Shown here in pieces: positions 7,173 through 14,193 of a DNA stretch of 26,601 bases; the first letter of the stretch is position 1, and each line of letters begins with the position of its first letter. This DNA comes from a virus. The translations under genes were made by a program, and so were the position numbers. Location of the stretch: the IMG/VR virus record IMGVR_UViG_3300005613_000353, positions 1 to 26,601 of that record; one strand, 5' to 3'. The notes under the pieces are model-generated. The model searched no databases. It had not been told where the DNA came from and was given only the letters and a program-made list of their open reading frames with translations.

Positions 7173-8081
7173 TTACGGTTGTAAACTACACACATACTTT
7201 CCGTTTCTGTTCAGTCCGGCCCCGTACCGGGCAGACGGAAAAGTTACTTTCCTGCTCGTAATGTTGGTAAATGAGCCGTTCGGCCCGCCGAGACAGATCC
7301 CTTTTTCGCTGCAAAACATTAAGGCAAGGCCATTGATGGAGCCGTCACCGATGCGGTTTCCGTGCACCATAACATCCGTCCTTTCAATTGCCGGATAATC
7401 GGCGCATACAATCTCGGTGAATTCCTTTGGCTGGGCGCCGTTTTCAAAATAGATTTTTTTCTCAGTGCTGATAAAAAGACCGCTTCTCACGGCCCTGAGC
7501 ATGGTGATCCTGTCGGAAAAACTAATATAATTGCGAGCCAGATCATACCACCCATAGGACCAGGGCTCGGAATACCAGACAACCTCATTCTGTGCGATAA
7601 ACATACGGCCGTTATAGATATCCAGCAAATGGCCGATGGGCGGGTCACTGAATGTCTTCATAGTCGTGGGGCCTACATATGATGATCCTGTCCATCCATA
7701 GCTGATCCGGTCCCGCACGATTCCTTTTTCATACCCGTTCATGTAATAGGTATCGCCCATAGCGGTGACATAATCCATGCGTGCGCCCTGGATCACGTTG
7801 CGGATGGCGGACCAGGAAAAATCCGATTCCAGTACGCACAGGGCATCTCCACTTACAAACAGTCCGTAATCTCCGCATGAAAAGAGGCTATGCGTATCAT
7901 CCTTGGCAAGGCTCCGTTTATGGCCCTTTGCCCGGCTGATACGGCCTGTTTCATCAATATCGATATTCACCCCTTTGGCCAGATCCTGAATGCCTGTTTT
8001 CCAGTCAAACCGCAGACGTACCGGATCGATCTTGTTATTGATGCCGGTGGAGCCTCTATATATCGTGATCTTTTTTCCCAC
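7173..8081 (-). CDS. Tail protein, beta-propeller-like (GTG start)
   Basis: 302 residues. The start is GTG at 8081, with GAGG six bases upstream, overlapping the end of the lipoprotein-like gene by 26 bases. The N-terminus GINNKIDPVRLRF, followed by AKGVNIDIDETGRISRAKGH, is a signature I recognise in tail proteins of environmental podoviruses, and the remainder has repeated GD/YY-W strands (DYGLFVSGDALCVLE, NGRMFIAQNEVVWYSEP, GLFISTEKKIYFENG) like propeller blades. A tail nozzle or tubular role is therefore plausible by analogy. It sits two genes from the adaptor-like protein at 8371-9267. Confidence 0.75.
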   Translation of the reverse strand: MGKKITIYRGSTGINNKIDPVRLRFDWKTGIQDLAKGVNIDIDETGRISRAKGHKRSLAKDDTHSLFSCGDYGLFVSGDALCVLESDFSWSAIRNVIQGARMDYVTAMGDTYYMNGYEKGIVRDRISYGWTGSSYVGPTTMKTFSDPPIGHLLDIYNGRMFIAQNEVVWYSEPWSYGWYDLARNYISFSDRITMLRAVRSGLFISTEKKIYFENGAQPKEFTEIVCADYPAIERTDVMVHGNRIGDGSINGLALMFCSEKGICLGGPNGSFTNITSRKVTFPSARYGAGLNRNGKYVCSLQP

Positions 8082-8364
8082 TGATATCCTCGGTAGTGTG
8101 ATTGTTATCTTTCTTTTCCGGCTGCCGCTGGTGCTGCTTTTTTTTCTCCTGCCTCAGCTGCTTCCATTCCTGCTCGGTCATCCAATTACCCTCTTTATTA
8201 TCCTTATTAAAAAATCCCTTATAGATTCTGATCGGGATAAAACCGAACATGGGATGACGAATATAGGTATACATATCCTCACTCGGGCAATCGTTAACCG
8301 GACACGTAACACAGGAGACACAGAGAGAGAGACTTGCCGCTATGATCATAATGTATCGTTTCAT
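8056..8364 (-). CDS. Small exported or lipoprotein-like protein
   Basis: 102 residues. MKRYIMIIAASLSLCVSC is a typical signal-peptide start: two positive charges, a hydrophobic core, then cysteines at 15, 18 and 21. The lipobox is imperfect, so lipid attachment is uncertain. The C-terminal half (about residues 60-102) is very Lys/Gln/Asp-rich and probably disordered (KKKQHQRQPEKKDNNH). AAGGGA precedes the ATG. In a tail gene block it could be a periplasm-facing lysis or entry protein, but it lacks the short Pro-rich form of Rz1 spanins. Function unknown. Confidence 0.7.
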   Translation of the reverse strand: MKRYIMIIAASLSLCVSCVTCPVNDCPSEDMYTYIRHPMFGFIPIRIYKGFFNKDNKEGNWMTEQEWKQLRQEKKKQHQRQPEKKDNNHTTEDISGKKDHDI

Positions 8365-8370
8365 GGTCCC

Positions 8371-9267
8371 TTACTTCCTTTCCGGATACCGGCCGCCCTG
8401 TAAGCGTCTGCGGGCCGTCTCGATATTGGTGTTTCTGATCTCATTGACAAATTGATCATGCAGGTGTTTATCCCGCTTGGGATCAAAATCATAATCCGCC
8501 TTGAACAAGTATGCCGCCTCATAGCAGATGTTCCGGCAGCTCATGGGCGGAAACCGCCAGAATCCGTAATCGGAATACACGGGCTTTGGCATACAGATAT
8601 AGGGAAGGGTCAGGGTATGATCCGCGGTCTTTGACGGGGCATCCAGATATACCTGGTAATTCCCTGCAGAGATGATCACGTAGGCGTCATTTTCAGTAAA
8701 TTGATTATTGGTGCCGTTAAACAGGGCGCAGATGATGTTATGATCATCAGTGACCTTGAGCACAATGCCGTCCGAGTCGTCCGTGGTATTATGCACGATA
8801 TCCCGCACGCTTACGGTGGACTCAAACGAGGCCTCCGAATCCTCAAGCACGCACTCGCCTGCGCTTGCCGCATGGGTGGCCGTGGCCGTGCCCGTAATAG
8901 GATCATCCTGCTTCTGCTTATCAATAATGGCGAACCGGCTGGGATACTCCTTGCTGTCCGTGAGGTTCGAGCGGTAGATCTTTTCATAGCTGGTCAAGAC
9001 TGGCCAAAAAGTATTGGTGCCGTCGGAATACTTCCCGTAGAGCCGTCGTTTACTTCCCTTGACAAAGAGTTCGATAAAATCAGGTGGCAGATTGTAGAGC
9101 TGGGTATCCTCAACCGTGGTAATTACCGTTGATGACGTGATCTTCCTGGTTTGCCGCACAAACTCCGTGACTGCGGCATCCAGGCAGTCATAGAAAAATT
9201 TCTTATCATCGTCATCAATGCCGCCCAGGGCTTCTTCGCCGTATTTGAGGAGTGTTTTTCCGTCCAT
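8371..9267 (-). CDS. Head-tail adaptor-like protein
   Basis: 298 residues. The N-terminus MDGKTLLKYGEEALGGIDDDD, with FFYDCLDAAVTEFVRQTRKI and a YNLPPDFIELF motif, followed by a beta-rich insert (100-210) and a helical end (FDPKRDKHLHDQFVNEIRNTNIETARRR), fits the general layout of podovirus head-tail adaptors. It sits between capsid genes and tail genes, as adaptors do. The AAAGGA ribosome site lies directly against the GTGGC end of a CACGAAGG-word hairpin. The family assignment rests on layout and position, not on a diagnostic motif. Confidence 0.6.
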   Translation of the reverse strand: MDGKTLLKYGEEALGGIDDDDKKFFYDCLDAAVTEFVRQTRKITSSTVITTVEDTQLYNLPPDFIELFVKGSKRRLYGKYSDGTNTFWPVLTSYEKIYRSNLTDSKEYPSRFAIIDKQKQDDPITGTATATHAASAGECVLEDSEASFESTVSVRDIVHNTTDDSDGIVLKVTDDHNIICALFNGTNNQFTENDAYVIISAGNYQVYLDAPSKTADHTLTLPYICMPKPVYSDYGFWRFPPMSCRNICYEAAYLFKADYDFDPKRDKHLHDQFVNEIRNTNIETARRRLQGGRYPERK

Positions 9268-9282
9268 GATGAGATTCCTTTA

Positions 9283-9349
9283 GCCACTAAGTCACGAAGG
9301 CACGAAGGATACTTAAATTAAAAACTTTGTGTCTTTGTGCCTTTGTGGC
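9283..9349. repeat. CACGAAGG / CTTTGTG-word hairpin
   Basis: The left arm is GCCACTAAGTCACGAAGGCA and the right arm ACTTTGTGTCTTTGTGCCTTTGTGGC, around an AT-rich centre. The element starts 16 bases from the adaptor start codon and ends nine bases from the previous stop, exactly filling the junction. Confidence 0.85.
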
Positions 9350-9357
9350 ACATCCAA

Positions 9358-9651
9358 TTAAACTTTTTTCTTTGTGGCCTGGATCGCATCATCCAGGCTC
9401 ACCTTCTTTTCAGGGCCGAATACCTCACAGGAATCGATATCCAGAGAAAATCGCTTGCCCGGATCCCATTTGTCTTTATTCTCGCTTAATGACGTCAGCT
9501 CACCCTTGACAATGACCGTCACCTTTTTATTGATCATGAGTTTTTCAAACCCCTTGGGCTGTGCCTTGCCCTTTTTTCTGAAATAAAAACTTACCGTGGT
9601 TTTTTCCTCATCAATCGCCATTGTTATCGCCTCCTTACTAGTTGATGCCAT
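9358..9651 (-). CDS. Small basic head-region protein with two possible starts
   Basis: 97 residues from MASTSKEAIT (ATG at 9651, AAAGGAG six bases upstream) or 87 residues from MAIDEEKTTV (ATG at 9621, AAGGAGG eight bases upstream). Both starts have good ribosome sites; I give the longer. The core is beta-rich and basic (VSFYFRKKGKAQPKGFEKLM, VTVIVKGELTSLSENKD). It ends KKVSLDDAIQATKKKV; VSLDDAI also occurs near the C-terminus of the scaffold protein. The frame continues upstream only through a repeat. Function unknown; an association with capsid assembly is speculative. Confidence 0.75.
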   Translation of the reverse strand: MASTSKEAITMAIDEEKTTVSFYFRKKGKAQPKGFEKLMINKKVTVIVKGELTSLSENKDKWDPGKRFSLDIDSCEVFGPEKKVSLDDAIQATKKKV

Positions 9652-9665
9652 TGCATACTCCTTTA

Positions 9666-9729
9666 GCCACAAATATTTTTTTACCCGCCGTAGGCGGTTT
9701 AATTCGTGTGATTCGTGAACATTAGTGGC
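9666..9729. repeat. ATTCGTG-word hairpin with a CCGCC/GGCGG core
   Basis: Ends GCCAC and GTGGC, with the right arm AATTCGTGTGATTCGTGAAC. The centre carries a compact stem CCGCC-gta-GGCGG at 9685-9697. It directly abuts the AAAGGAG ribosome site of the 97-aa gene. Confidence 0.75.
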
Positions 9730-9733
9730 CAAC

Positions 9734-9774
9734 TACACTTTTTTCTTTGTGTCTTTGTGTCTTTGTGTGAACAT
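9734..9774. repeat. Half copy of the CTTTGTG-word repeat
   Basis: TTTTTTCTTTGTGTCTTTGT and two further CTTTGTG words appear in tandem, with no opposite arm. It lies beside the hairpin at 9666-9729, so this junction holds parts of two word families. Confidence 0.65.
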
Positions 9775-9778
9775 AGTT

Positions 9779-9943
9779 CTAGATCCATGGCAGTTCATCC
9801 GCCGCGTCTTCACGCTCTGTGAACACCTGCCTGCCGCAGTGGGGGCACCGGTTTACATCCTCATACATGTGATCGTCCTCAAGATAGAGGGCTCCACAGT
9901 GCGGACAGATGCGTATCGATTGATCGACAATCGGCCCTGACAT
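9779..9943 (-). CDS. Small zinc-ribbon protein
   Basis: 54 residues, starting MSGPIVDQSIRICPHCGALY at an ATG with AGAGG four bases upstream. A GTG six codons earlier keeps the frame open but lies in a repeat with no ribosome site. Two CPHCG knuckles, about 19 residues apart, form a classical zinc-binding pair. The end is acidic (TEREDAADELPWI). Such small zinc ribbons are common in phage structural operons and are usually uncharacterised. A second, shorter zinc-ribbon gene lies at 23830-23985 before terminase. Confidence 0.8.
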   Translation of the reverse strand: MSGPIVDQSIRICPHCGALYLEDDHMYEDVNRCPHCGRQVFTEREDAADELPWI

Positions 9944-9956
9944 AAAACCTCTTTCC

Positions 9957-10019
9957 GCCACTAATTTTCACGAATTTACACCAATAAATTTTTTTGTGAA
10001 CATTCGTGTTATTCGTGGC
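9957..10019. repeat. TTCACGAAT / ATTCGTG-word hairpin
   Basis: The left arm GCCACTAATTTTCACGAATT and right arm GTGAACATTCGTGTTATTCGTGGC surround an A/T centre. It runs from nine bases below the previous gene's stop to 14 bases above the zinc-ribbon start. Confidence 0.85.
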
Positions 10020-10027
10020 AAATTTCT

Positions 10028-10618
10028 TTAAAACGTCTCTCGCTCAGCGCCGGATTCGGAAGTATCGGGTTCGGCCTGTTTCTCATCTTCTTCCGGCTCG
10101 GTATCATCCGGATCGAACTCCTCCTCTGTCACATCGATCTGCTTATACCGGTGATTTCCGATCTCGATAAGACCGGCATGTCCCCACCAATCAGGCCGTG
10201 AATCAAACCATTCAAACCAGGTGCTTGGCTCAGACCAGGCGTTCTTTCTGCGATCCGTGAGAAGCCGGCGTGTATATTGCACGGTATCCAAGTTACTGTC
10301 GTCTCCCTCGCTCTTGGGTAATTCCCGTTTAAGCCGTTCCTCTATGATGGCCTCTTGCTCTTTATAGTATTCATCCGCCATTTTCTTTCCGGTCCGGTTC
10401 CACCAGGCGAGGGCCGCCTTTTTTTGTATCGGGTCTCCGATAATATTAAATTCCTTGATATCCCGAACAGGAGAACCGTCTTTATACCCATAGACACCGC
10501 TCATATGCAGATAAATCTGGGCTCCGCTGGATTCCTGCCATGATCGGATGATATGTACCTCCTTCATAAAGGTCTTCCCTTCCTCATCCATGGCCTTGAC
10601 AAATAGTTTCTGTGCCAT
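10028..10618 (-). CDS. Hypothetical protein with acidic tail
   Basis: 196 residues. AAGGAGA lies seven bases before the ATG. The N-terminus MAQKLFVKAMDEEGKTFMKE is beta-like. Residues 35-60 hold HMSGVYGYKDGSPVRDIKEF. The middle is helical and charged (YYKEQEAIIEERLKRELPK), followed by a Trp-rich segment (TWFEWFDSRPDWWGH). The last 40 residues are strongly acidic (EEEFDPDDTEPEEDEKQ), likely disordered. It is flanked on both sides by word-repeat hairpins. I do not recognise a family; its position suggests a head-completion or minor capsid role. Confidence 0.75.
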   Translation of the reverse strand: MAQKLFVKAMDEEGKTFMKEVHIIRSWQESSGAQIYLHMSGVYGYKDGSPVRDIKEFNIIGDPIQKKAALAWWNRTGKKMADEYYKEQEAIIEERLKRELPKSEGDDSNLDTVQYTRRLLTDRRKNAWSEPSTWFEWFDSRPDWWGHAGLIEIGNHRYKQIDVTEEEFDPDDTEPEEDEKQAEPDTSESGAERETF

Positions 10619-10636
10619 TACATCTCCTTTTTTATA

Positions 10637-10711
10637 GGACGCAGATCTTCGCAGATGTACGCAGATAACTTTTATTTTTTTAATCCATAAAATCGGCGTT
10701 AATCTGCGTCC
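10637..10711. repeat. CGCAGAT-word hairpin
   Basis: GGACGCAGATCTTCGCAGAT plus another CGCAGAT on the left, and GGCGTTAATCTGCGTCC on the right, around a T-rich centre. It fills the junction between the stop of the 158-aa gene and the ribosome site of the 196-aa gene. Confidence 0.85.
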
Positions 10712-10728
10712 AAAGTTAAGGTTTTACC

Positions 10729-11205
10729 TTACTCGCCTAATAGCAGCATGCGTACCGCTGTTGCCGCCGGTGCAATGGTATTGGGCAGCTCGATGAGCGG
10801 GCCCATATCCACCGTGGTATCAACGGCCACATTGGCAATCACCGCATCGCCTTCAGCCGAATCCGAATCCTCGATCTTGGTGCCGGTGTAACCGTCCATG
10901 CTGGCCGCTGCCGTGGACCCGGTGACAATGCCCTGGGTAAAGATCTTGAGCGTGTGGTTTCCTCTGTCAAACTTATACACAAAACCATCATCGGGATCTC
11001 CTTCAACGGCGCCGAAATCGATCTGCCGTTGATACCCAAAGGTGCCGATCGCCGGAAGCGGAACACCGCCTGTGGGATAGGTCTTTACCCCATCACCAAA
11101 GGCAATATCCGCAATTGAAATATTTTTTTGCACTGCTCCATGCCCGATATCTCTATCTCTGCCGGATATGGTGACAGTGACGTCAGTGCTTTCTAAAGCC
11201 GCCAT
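10729..11205 (-). CDS. Capsid decoration-like structural protein
   Basis: 158 residues, starting MAALESTDVTVTISGRDRDI with AAGGAG about seven bases upstream. Composition is Gly/Ala/Thr/Asp-rich with short beta segments (YPTGGVPLPAIGTFGYQRQI, HTLKIFTQGIVTGS) and few basic residues. This is typical of small phage head proteins. It is the second gene after the major capsid gene, a usual place for decoration or head-stabilising proteins. The I(D/A)FGAVEGDPDDGFVYKFDR segment looks like a recurring phage structural motif, but I cannot name the family. Confidence 0.75.
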   Translation of the reverse strand: MAALESTDVTVTISGRDRDIGHGAVQKNISIADIAFGDGVKTYPTGGVPLPAIGTFGYQRQIDFGAVEGDPDDGFVYKFDRGNHTLKIFTQGIVTGSTAAASMDGYTGTKIEDSDSAEGDAVIANVAVDTTVDMGPLIELPNTIAPAATAVRMLLLGE

Positions 11206-11229
11206 GACTCTTCTCCTTTTTATTAAGAA

Positions 11230-11309
11230 GCCGCAGATTTTCGCAGATATCCGCAGATAAATGTTTTTAAAGAAAAAACAATCCGTGTAGATCCGTGTAG
11301 ATCTGCGGC
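11230..11309. repeat. CGCAGAT / ATCCGTGTAG-word hairpin
   Basis: The left arm is GCCGCAGATTTTCGCAGATA and more; the right arm is AATCCGTGTAGATCCGTGTA then GATCTGCGGC. The outer ends are perfectly complementary (GCCGCAGAT against ATCTGCGGC). It sits between the stop of the 152-aa gene and the start of the 158-aa gene. Confidence 0.85.
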
Positions 11310-11317
11310 TAAAACAT

Positions 11318-11776
11318 TTATGTCGTTGCGACCATGTTGGTCATATTGGTCTTTGTCTCAGGGAGATATTCCACCAATAGAACCGGTCTGCAATGGCCTG
11401 CAGCTCCGCCTACCGGCTGTGTGGCCAGCTCAACGACAACCTCTTCGCCGGGATTTAATTCAGTACCCACGGCCACCTCGTCATACAGCATCTTGCCTGC
11501 GGCCGTTGTGCCCAGATTAAATTCGGCGATATCGCCGTCTCCTCTATTGGTATCACTGCCTGCAGTGGGACGTTTATCGAATTTGACCACACCGGGCGTG
11601 GTTGCCCCGGCGTTTGTCTCGGTAATCACCAGACCGGCCAGTTTCACCATGCAGGAATAGGGCACAATAAATGAACCCATATCCGCAGCGCCCTGGTCCA
11701 TATCAAATCCCAGCGCATCGTCATAATCCACCGCACTGTGATACGGTAATGCGATTGGTTGATCATTTCGTAACAT
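11318..11776 (-). CDS. Capsid decoration-like protein next to the major capsid protein
   Basis: 152 residues, starting MLRNDQPIALPYHSAVDYDD, with TTGGAGG eight bases upstream. Beta-rich: GSFIVPYSCMVKLAGLVITE, then GVVKFDKRPTAGSDTNRGDG, then LNPGEEVVVELATQPVGG, and a strand near the end (CRPVLLVEYLPET). The layout suggests a jelly-roll or trimeric head-decoration fold. It directly follows the major capsid gene, separated only by a word hairpin. It fits a head decoration protein better than a tail protein, but this is inferred from position and composition. Confidence 0.75.
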   Translation of the reverse strand: MLRNDQPIALPYHSAVDYDDALGFDMDQGAADMGSFIVPYSCMVKLAGLVITETNAGATTPGVVKFDKRPTAGSDTNRGDGDIAEFNLGTTAAGKMLYDEVAVGTELNPGEEVVVELATQPVGGAAGHCRPVLLVEYLPETKTNMTNMVATT

Positions 11777-11798
11777 TGTTCATTCCTCCAAGTTGTGA

Positions 11799-11877
11799 GC
11801 CACTAATTTTCACGAATTTACACCAATAATTATTTTTTATTTTAAAACCATTCGTGTTATTCGTGTTCATTCGTGGC
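11799..11877. repeat. TTCACGAAT / ATTCGTG-word hairpin
   Basis: GCCACTAATTTTCACGAATT on the left and ATTCGTGTTATTCGTGTTCA then TTCGTGGC on the right, with a T/A-rich loop. It starts 23 bases above the 152-aa start codon and ends eight bases from the capsid gene stop. Confidence 0.85.
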
Positions 11878-11884
11878 TAAAAGT

Positions 11885-12850
11885 TTATGCACTTGTTATC
11901 CGTACAATCCGTGCCTCACGATCCGTGGCTGTCGGGAACTTTACCCCAAATGCCACGGTTCCATACCAGGCAACGGCGCCTTTTCTTCCGAAATCGCCCT
12001 GATAATTTGTCTGTGCCCGAAGATGGGGATACTCGATCTCGATCCGTGCAACGGCATCCTTGCCGAATATCACACCCTCGCCCAGACAATTACCGCTACC
12101 CACGGAATTGCTCAGGGCGCTTTCATTGGTCACCTCTACCATGCGCACGCTTTCAATCTGGCCGATCTCACCGCGATAGATGTGATCGCCCTTGCGCAAA
12201 TACAAGTTCCATGCCTCGATCATCTTGTCATCCCGTAAGCCCCGAAGGCCTTTGGTAGACATCAGGCCGATATAGTGCTCTCCTTCATAAAACGGCACAT
12301 GCAGATCCTTGATCATATAATCTCTGATCGTAGAGATATGATGCTTTGTCAAATTCACAAGTGCCGTTGTTGAGGCGGTGCCGTCCGTATCCCAGGTCCC
12401 GCCGGTCAAACTGGTGGGAATAAAGATCACCTTGGCGTCCGTCCCGTTAAACTCCGCTGCCGCGGCATTATCCATGGCCTCTTCCATCTGATCGATCAGC
12501 TGAATCTGCGCCCCTTCCTTGGGATCGAACTTACTGAGCTGTCTGGCGAAATCAGTAAACTCCACGCCTCGGCCCCATTCATAGATGGTGATTGATTGCT
12601 TTCCCATAGTCAATTGATCGATAGGAATGCGGGTGCTCTCATCCAGCTTTGCCGAGGTGGGCTGGGTTAAGGGTTTATAGTAAATGAGCGTAACGCTCTC
12701 ACCCATGCCCTTGCCAAAGCCTGTCTCCTTTTGGGTAAAGATCACGAATTTAAACTTTCGTGCCGCCACCTTCAGGAGTTGGCCTGATAAGGCATGATTC
12801 TTATAGACGCCTGTCTGGGCGTCATGTTCCCAGGTAAATGCTGCTCCCAT
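11885..12850 (-). CDS. Major capsid protein, N4 gp56-like
   Basis: 321 residues. The segments GVEFTDFARQLSKFD, IDQMEEAMDNAAAAEFNGTD, HYIGLMSTKGLRGLRDD and the GDHIYRGEIGQIESVRMVEVTNE block, then FGKDAVARIEIEYPHLRA and KGAVAWYGTVAFGVKFP, follow the pattern of the N4 gp56 family of HK97-fold major capsid proteins. It forms the icosahedral shell. The length is near the short end of that family. Its start (MGAAFTWEHDAQTG) has AAGGAG upstream and lies 15 bases after the scaffold stop, so scaffold and capsid are expressed together. Two decoration-like genes follow. Confidence 0.9.
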   Translation of the reverse strand: MGAAFTWEHDAQTGVYKNHALSGQLLKVAARKFKFVIFTQKETGFGKGMGESVTLIYYKPLTQPTSAKLDESTRIPIDQLTMGKQSITIYEWGRGVEFTDFARQLSKFDPKEGAQIQLIDQMEEAMDNAAAAEFNGTDAKVIFIPTSLTGGTWDTDGTASTTALVNLTKHHISTIRDYMIKDLHVPFYEGEHYIGLMSTKGLRGLRDDKMIEAWNLYLRKGDHIYRGEIGQIESVRMVEVTNESALSNSVGSGNCLGEGVIFGKDAVARIEIEYPHLRAQTNYQGDFGRKGAVAWYGTVAFGVKFPTATDREARIVRITSA

Positions 12851-12865
12851 TTTTTTGTCTCCTTC

Positions 12866-13936
12866 TTATAATCGACGCTCATTCGCCGCGCTTTCAATAG
12901 CATCATCCAGGGAGACCGGTTTCAGTTTATCTTCCTTCTTTTCAACCTCAATATCCGTTGCAGACCGGCCCAGGGGCATCTCTTTTTTCTGATGCTCCTT
13001 GCTGGCCTTTTCGGCGTCTTCTTTCTGCTGGTCTTGATAGCGCTTTTCATGGCGTGCGAGATAGTTCTTGGTTTTTTGGACCGCCCATTCAATCTGTTCT
13101 TTAAAAGGAATGTGCGTTCCGTCTTCATTCTCTATGGGCGCTTGGCTGCAAAAAGCCATGAATAACGGATCATCGGGATCGATCTCATTATCCTTGGCAG
13201 TTGTTTTCACCAGCTTCAGCGCATCTTTTTCGGGATCTTCCTCTTTCTCTTCCTTTTTTGCCGGCTCCGGTACCGGAAGATCCGTACTGTGTTCACGTTC
13301 AAATTTTCTGATATCCCTGTCCTTTTTCGCCCATATTATGGCTACCTTGTCTTGATACTCCTTATCATCAGGATCCAGCGCATCAATCTCCGTAAGGGAT
13401 TCCTTGTGCCGTTCAACCGCATACTCCTCGACCTTTTGATCGATCTCGGCCAGCTTTTCCTCTCTGGCCTGAGCGGTCTTCAACGTATCCAGCTCACTTT
13501 GGAGCTTTTTCATCTCCTGTTCCAGCCGGGTCTTTTCTCCTTGCACATGGGTGTAACCTTTTTCCGCCTCCTCATGGCTTGTAAACCGGAAGTCTTTTTT
13601 CTTCTTCTCTTCCTCCGCAGCCTTCTCCTGTTCCGGTGTAAGCTGCTCTTCTTTGGGCTTTTCTTCCTCTTTTTTGGCGGGAGGTTCCTCATCCTTCTTT
13701 TTTTCCTTGGGTGGGGAAGTGATCTCCTCATCCGGTTTTTTCTTCTCAGGGTGTTCAGTGTCCTCATCCGTTTTTGCAGGGCCGGAAGCCTTTTTTGTAT
13801 CATCTGTATCGGTGGATATATCTTCAGAGGCGGTTTTTAATTCCTCATCGAATTTTTCCATTCCTTCTTTCATAACGGTATCCAGATCTAATACCTCTTC
13901 TTCCGACGTAGTCTGCTTTTCTTTTTCTTTTGCCAT
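12866..13936 (-). CDS. Capsid scaffolding protein
   Basis: 356 residues and extremely Lys/Glu-rich. Residues 1-115 are low complexity (KKASGPAKTDEDTE, KKEEEKPKEEQL). Residues 115-215 are predicted coiled coil (GEKTRLEQEMKKLQSELDTL). Residues 230-300 are more ordered (DPDDPLFMAFCSQAPIENED). The C-terminus is basic and helical, ending PVSLDDAIESAANERRL. The position immediately before the major capsid gene, the composition and the length are those of phage scaffolding proteins, whose C-terminal helices bind the capsid protein during prohead assembly. AAGGAG precedes the ATG. A strong terminator hairpin lies just upstream. Confidence 0.88.
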   Translation of the reverse strand: MAKEKEKQTTSEEEVLDLDTVMKEGMEKFDEELKTASEDISTDTDDTKKASGPAKTDEDTEHPEKKKPDEEITSPPKEKKKDEEPPAKKEEEKPKEEQLTPEQEKAAEEEKKKKDFRFTSHEEAEKGYTHVQGEKTRLEQEMKKLQSELDTLKTAQAREEKLAEIDQKVEEYAVERHKESLTEIDALDPDDKEYQDKVAIIWAKKDRDIRKFEREHSTDLPVPEPAKKEEKEEDPEKDALKLVKTTAKDNEIDPDDPLFMAFCSQAPIENEDGTHIPFKEQIEWAVQKTKNYLARHEKRYQDQQKEDAEKASKEHQKKEMPLGRSATDIEVEKKEDKLKPVSLDDAIESAANERRL

Positions 13937-13993
13937 TGCTTATCTCCTTTTTTAGCGTGATCCTGCATGTGCAGGGGCTGAAAGGCTTTCATG

Positions 13994-14060
13994 CGACCAA
14001 TAAAAAAGGGTTCTTCACCTGAGGCTCTGGCGCGCCGGTGAGAACCCTTTTTCTTGGTCG
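13994..14060. terminator. Strong bidirectional hairpin terminator before scaffold and capsid genes
   Basis: CGACCAATAAAAAAGGGTTC and the matching GAACCCTTTTTCTTGGTCG are nearly perfect arms (about 25 pairs, extended by TTCACC/GGTGAG) around a loop that carries GGCGCGCC. Read in gene direction, GGTGAAGAACCC is followed by TTTTTTA, a classical intrinsic terminator. It separates the portal-side genes from the scaffold-capsid genes; no clear promoter is visible in the 57 bases after it. Confidence 0.85.
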
Positions 14061-14097
14061 TACTTTAACTATGTAAAATCGTTCTATTTATTCATTC

Positions 14098-14178
14098 TTA
14101 TGCATCCTCTATATACCCGTTAATCGCACGATAGAGAAAGAACGCTGCAACAGGGAGTAATAATAAATAGACCGTCAT
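14098..14178 (-). CDS. 26-aa single-pass membrane miniprotein
   Basis: MTVYLLLLPVAAFFLYRAIN then GYIEDA: one hydrophobic segment (residues 3-16) with a positive charge after it and an acidic end. The ATG has AGGAAAG about eight bases upstream, and the gene lies 15 bases after the stop of the 104-aa gene. It is the last gene before the strong terminator. Too short for family assignment. Its membrane character in a head operon is unusual; a holin-like or membrane-targeting role is only a guess. Confidence 0.6.
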   Translation of the reverse strand: MTVYLLLLPVAAFFLYRAINGYIEDA

Positions 14179-14193
14179 TTTTTTTCTTTCCTT

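Noticed and set aside
13289-13840. Plus-strand frame rich in Phe/Leu, looking like a membrane protein
   Set aside because: It is the antisense of Lys/Glu codons in the scaffold gene, which always reads as Phe/Leu; not a real membrane protein.
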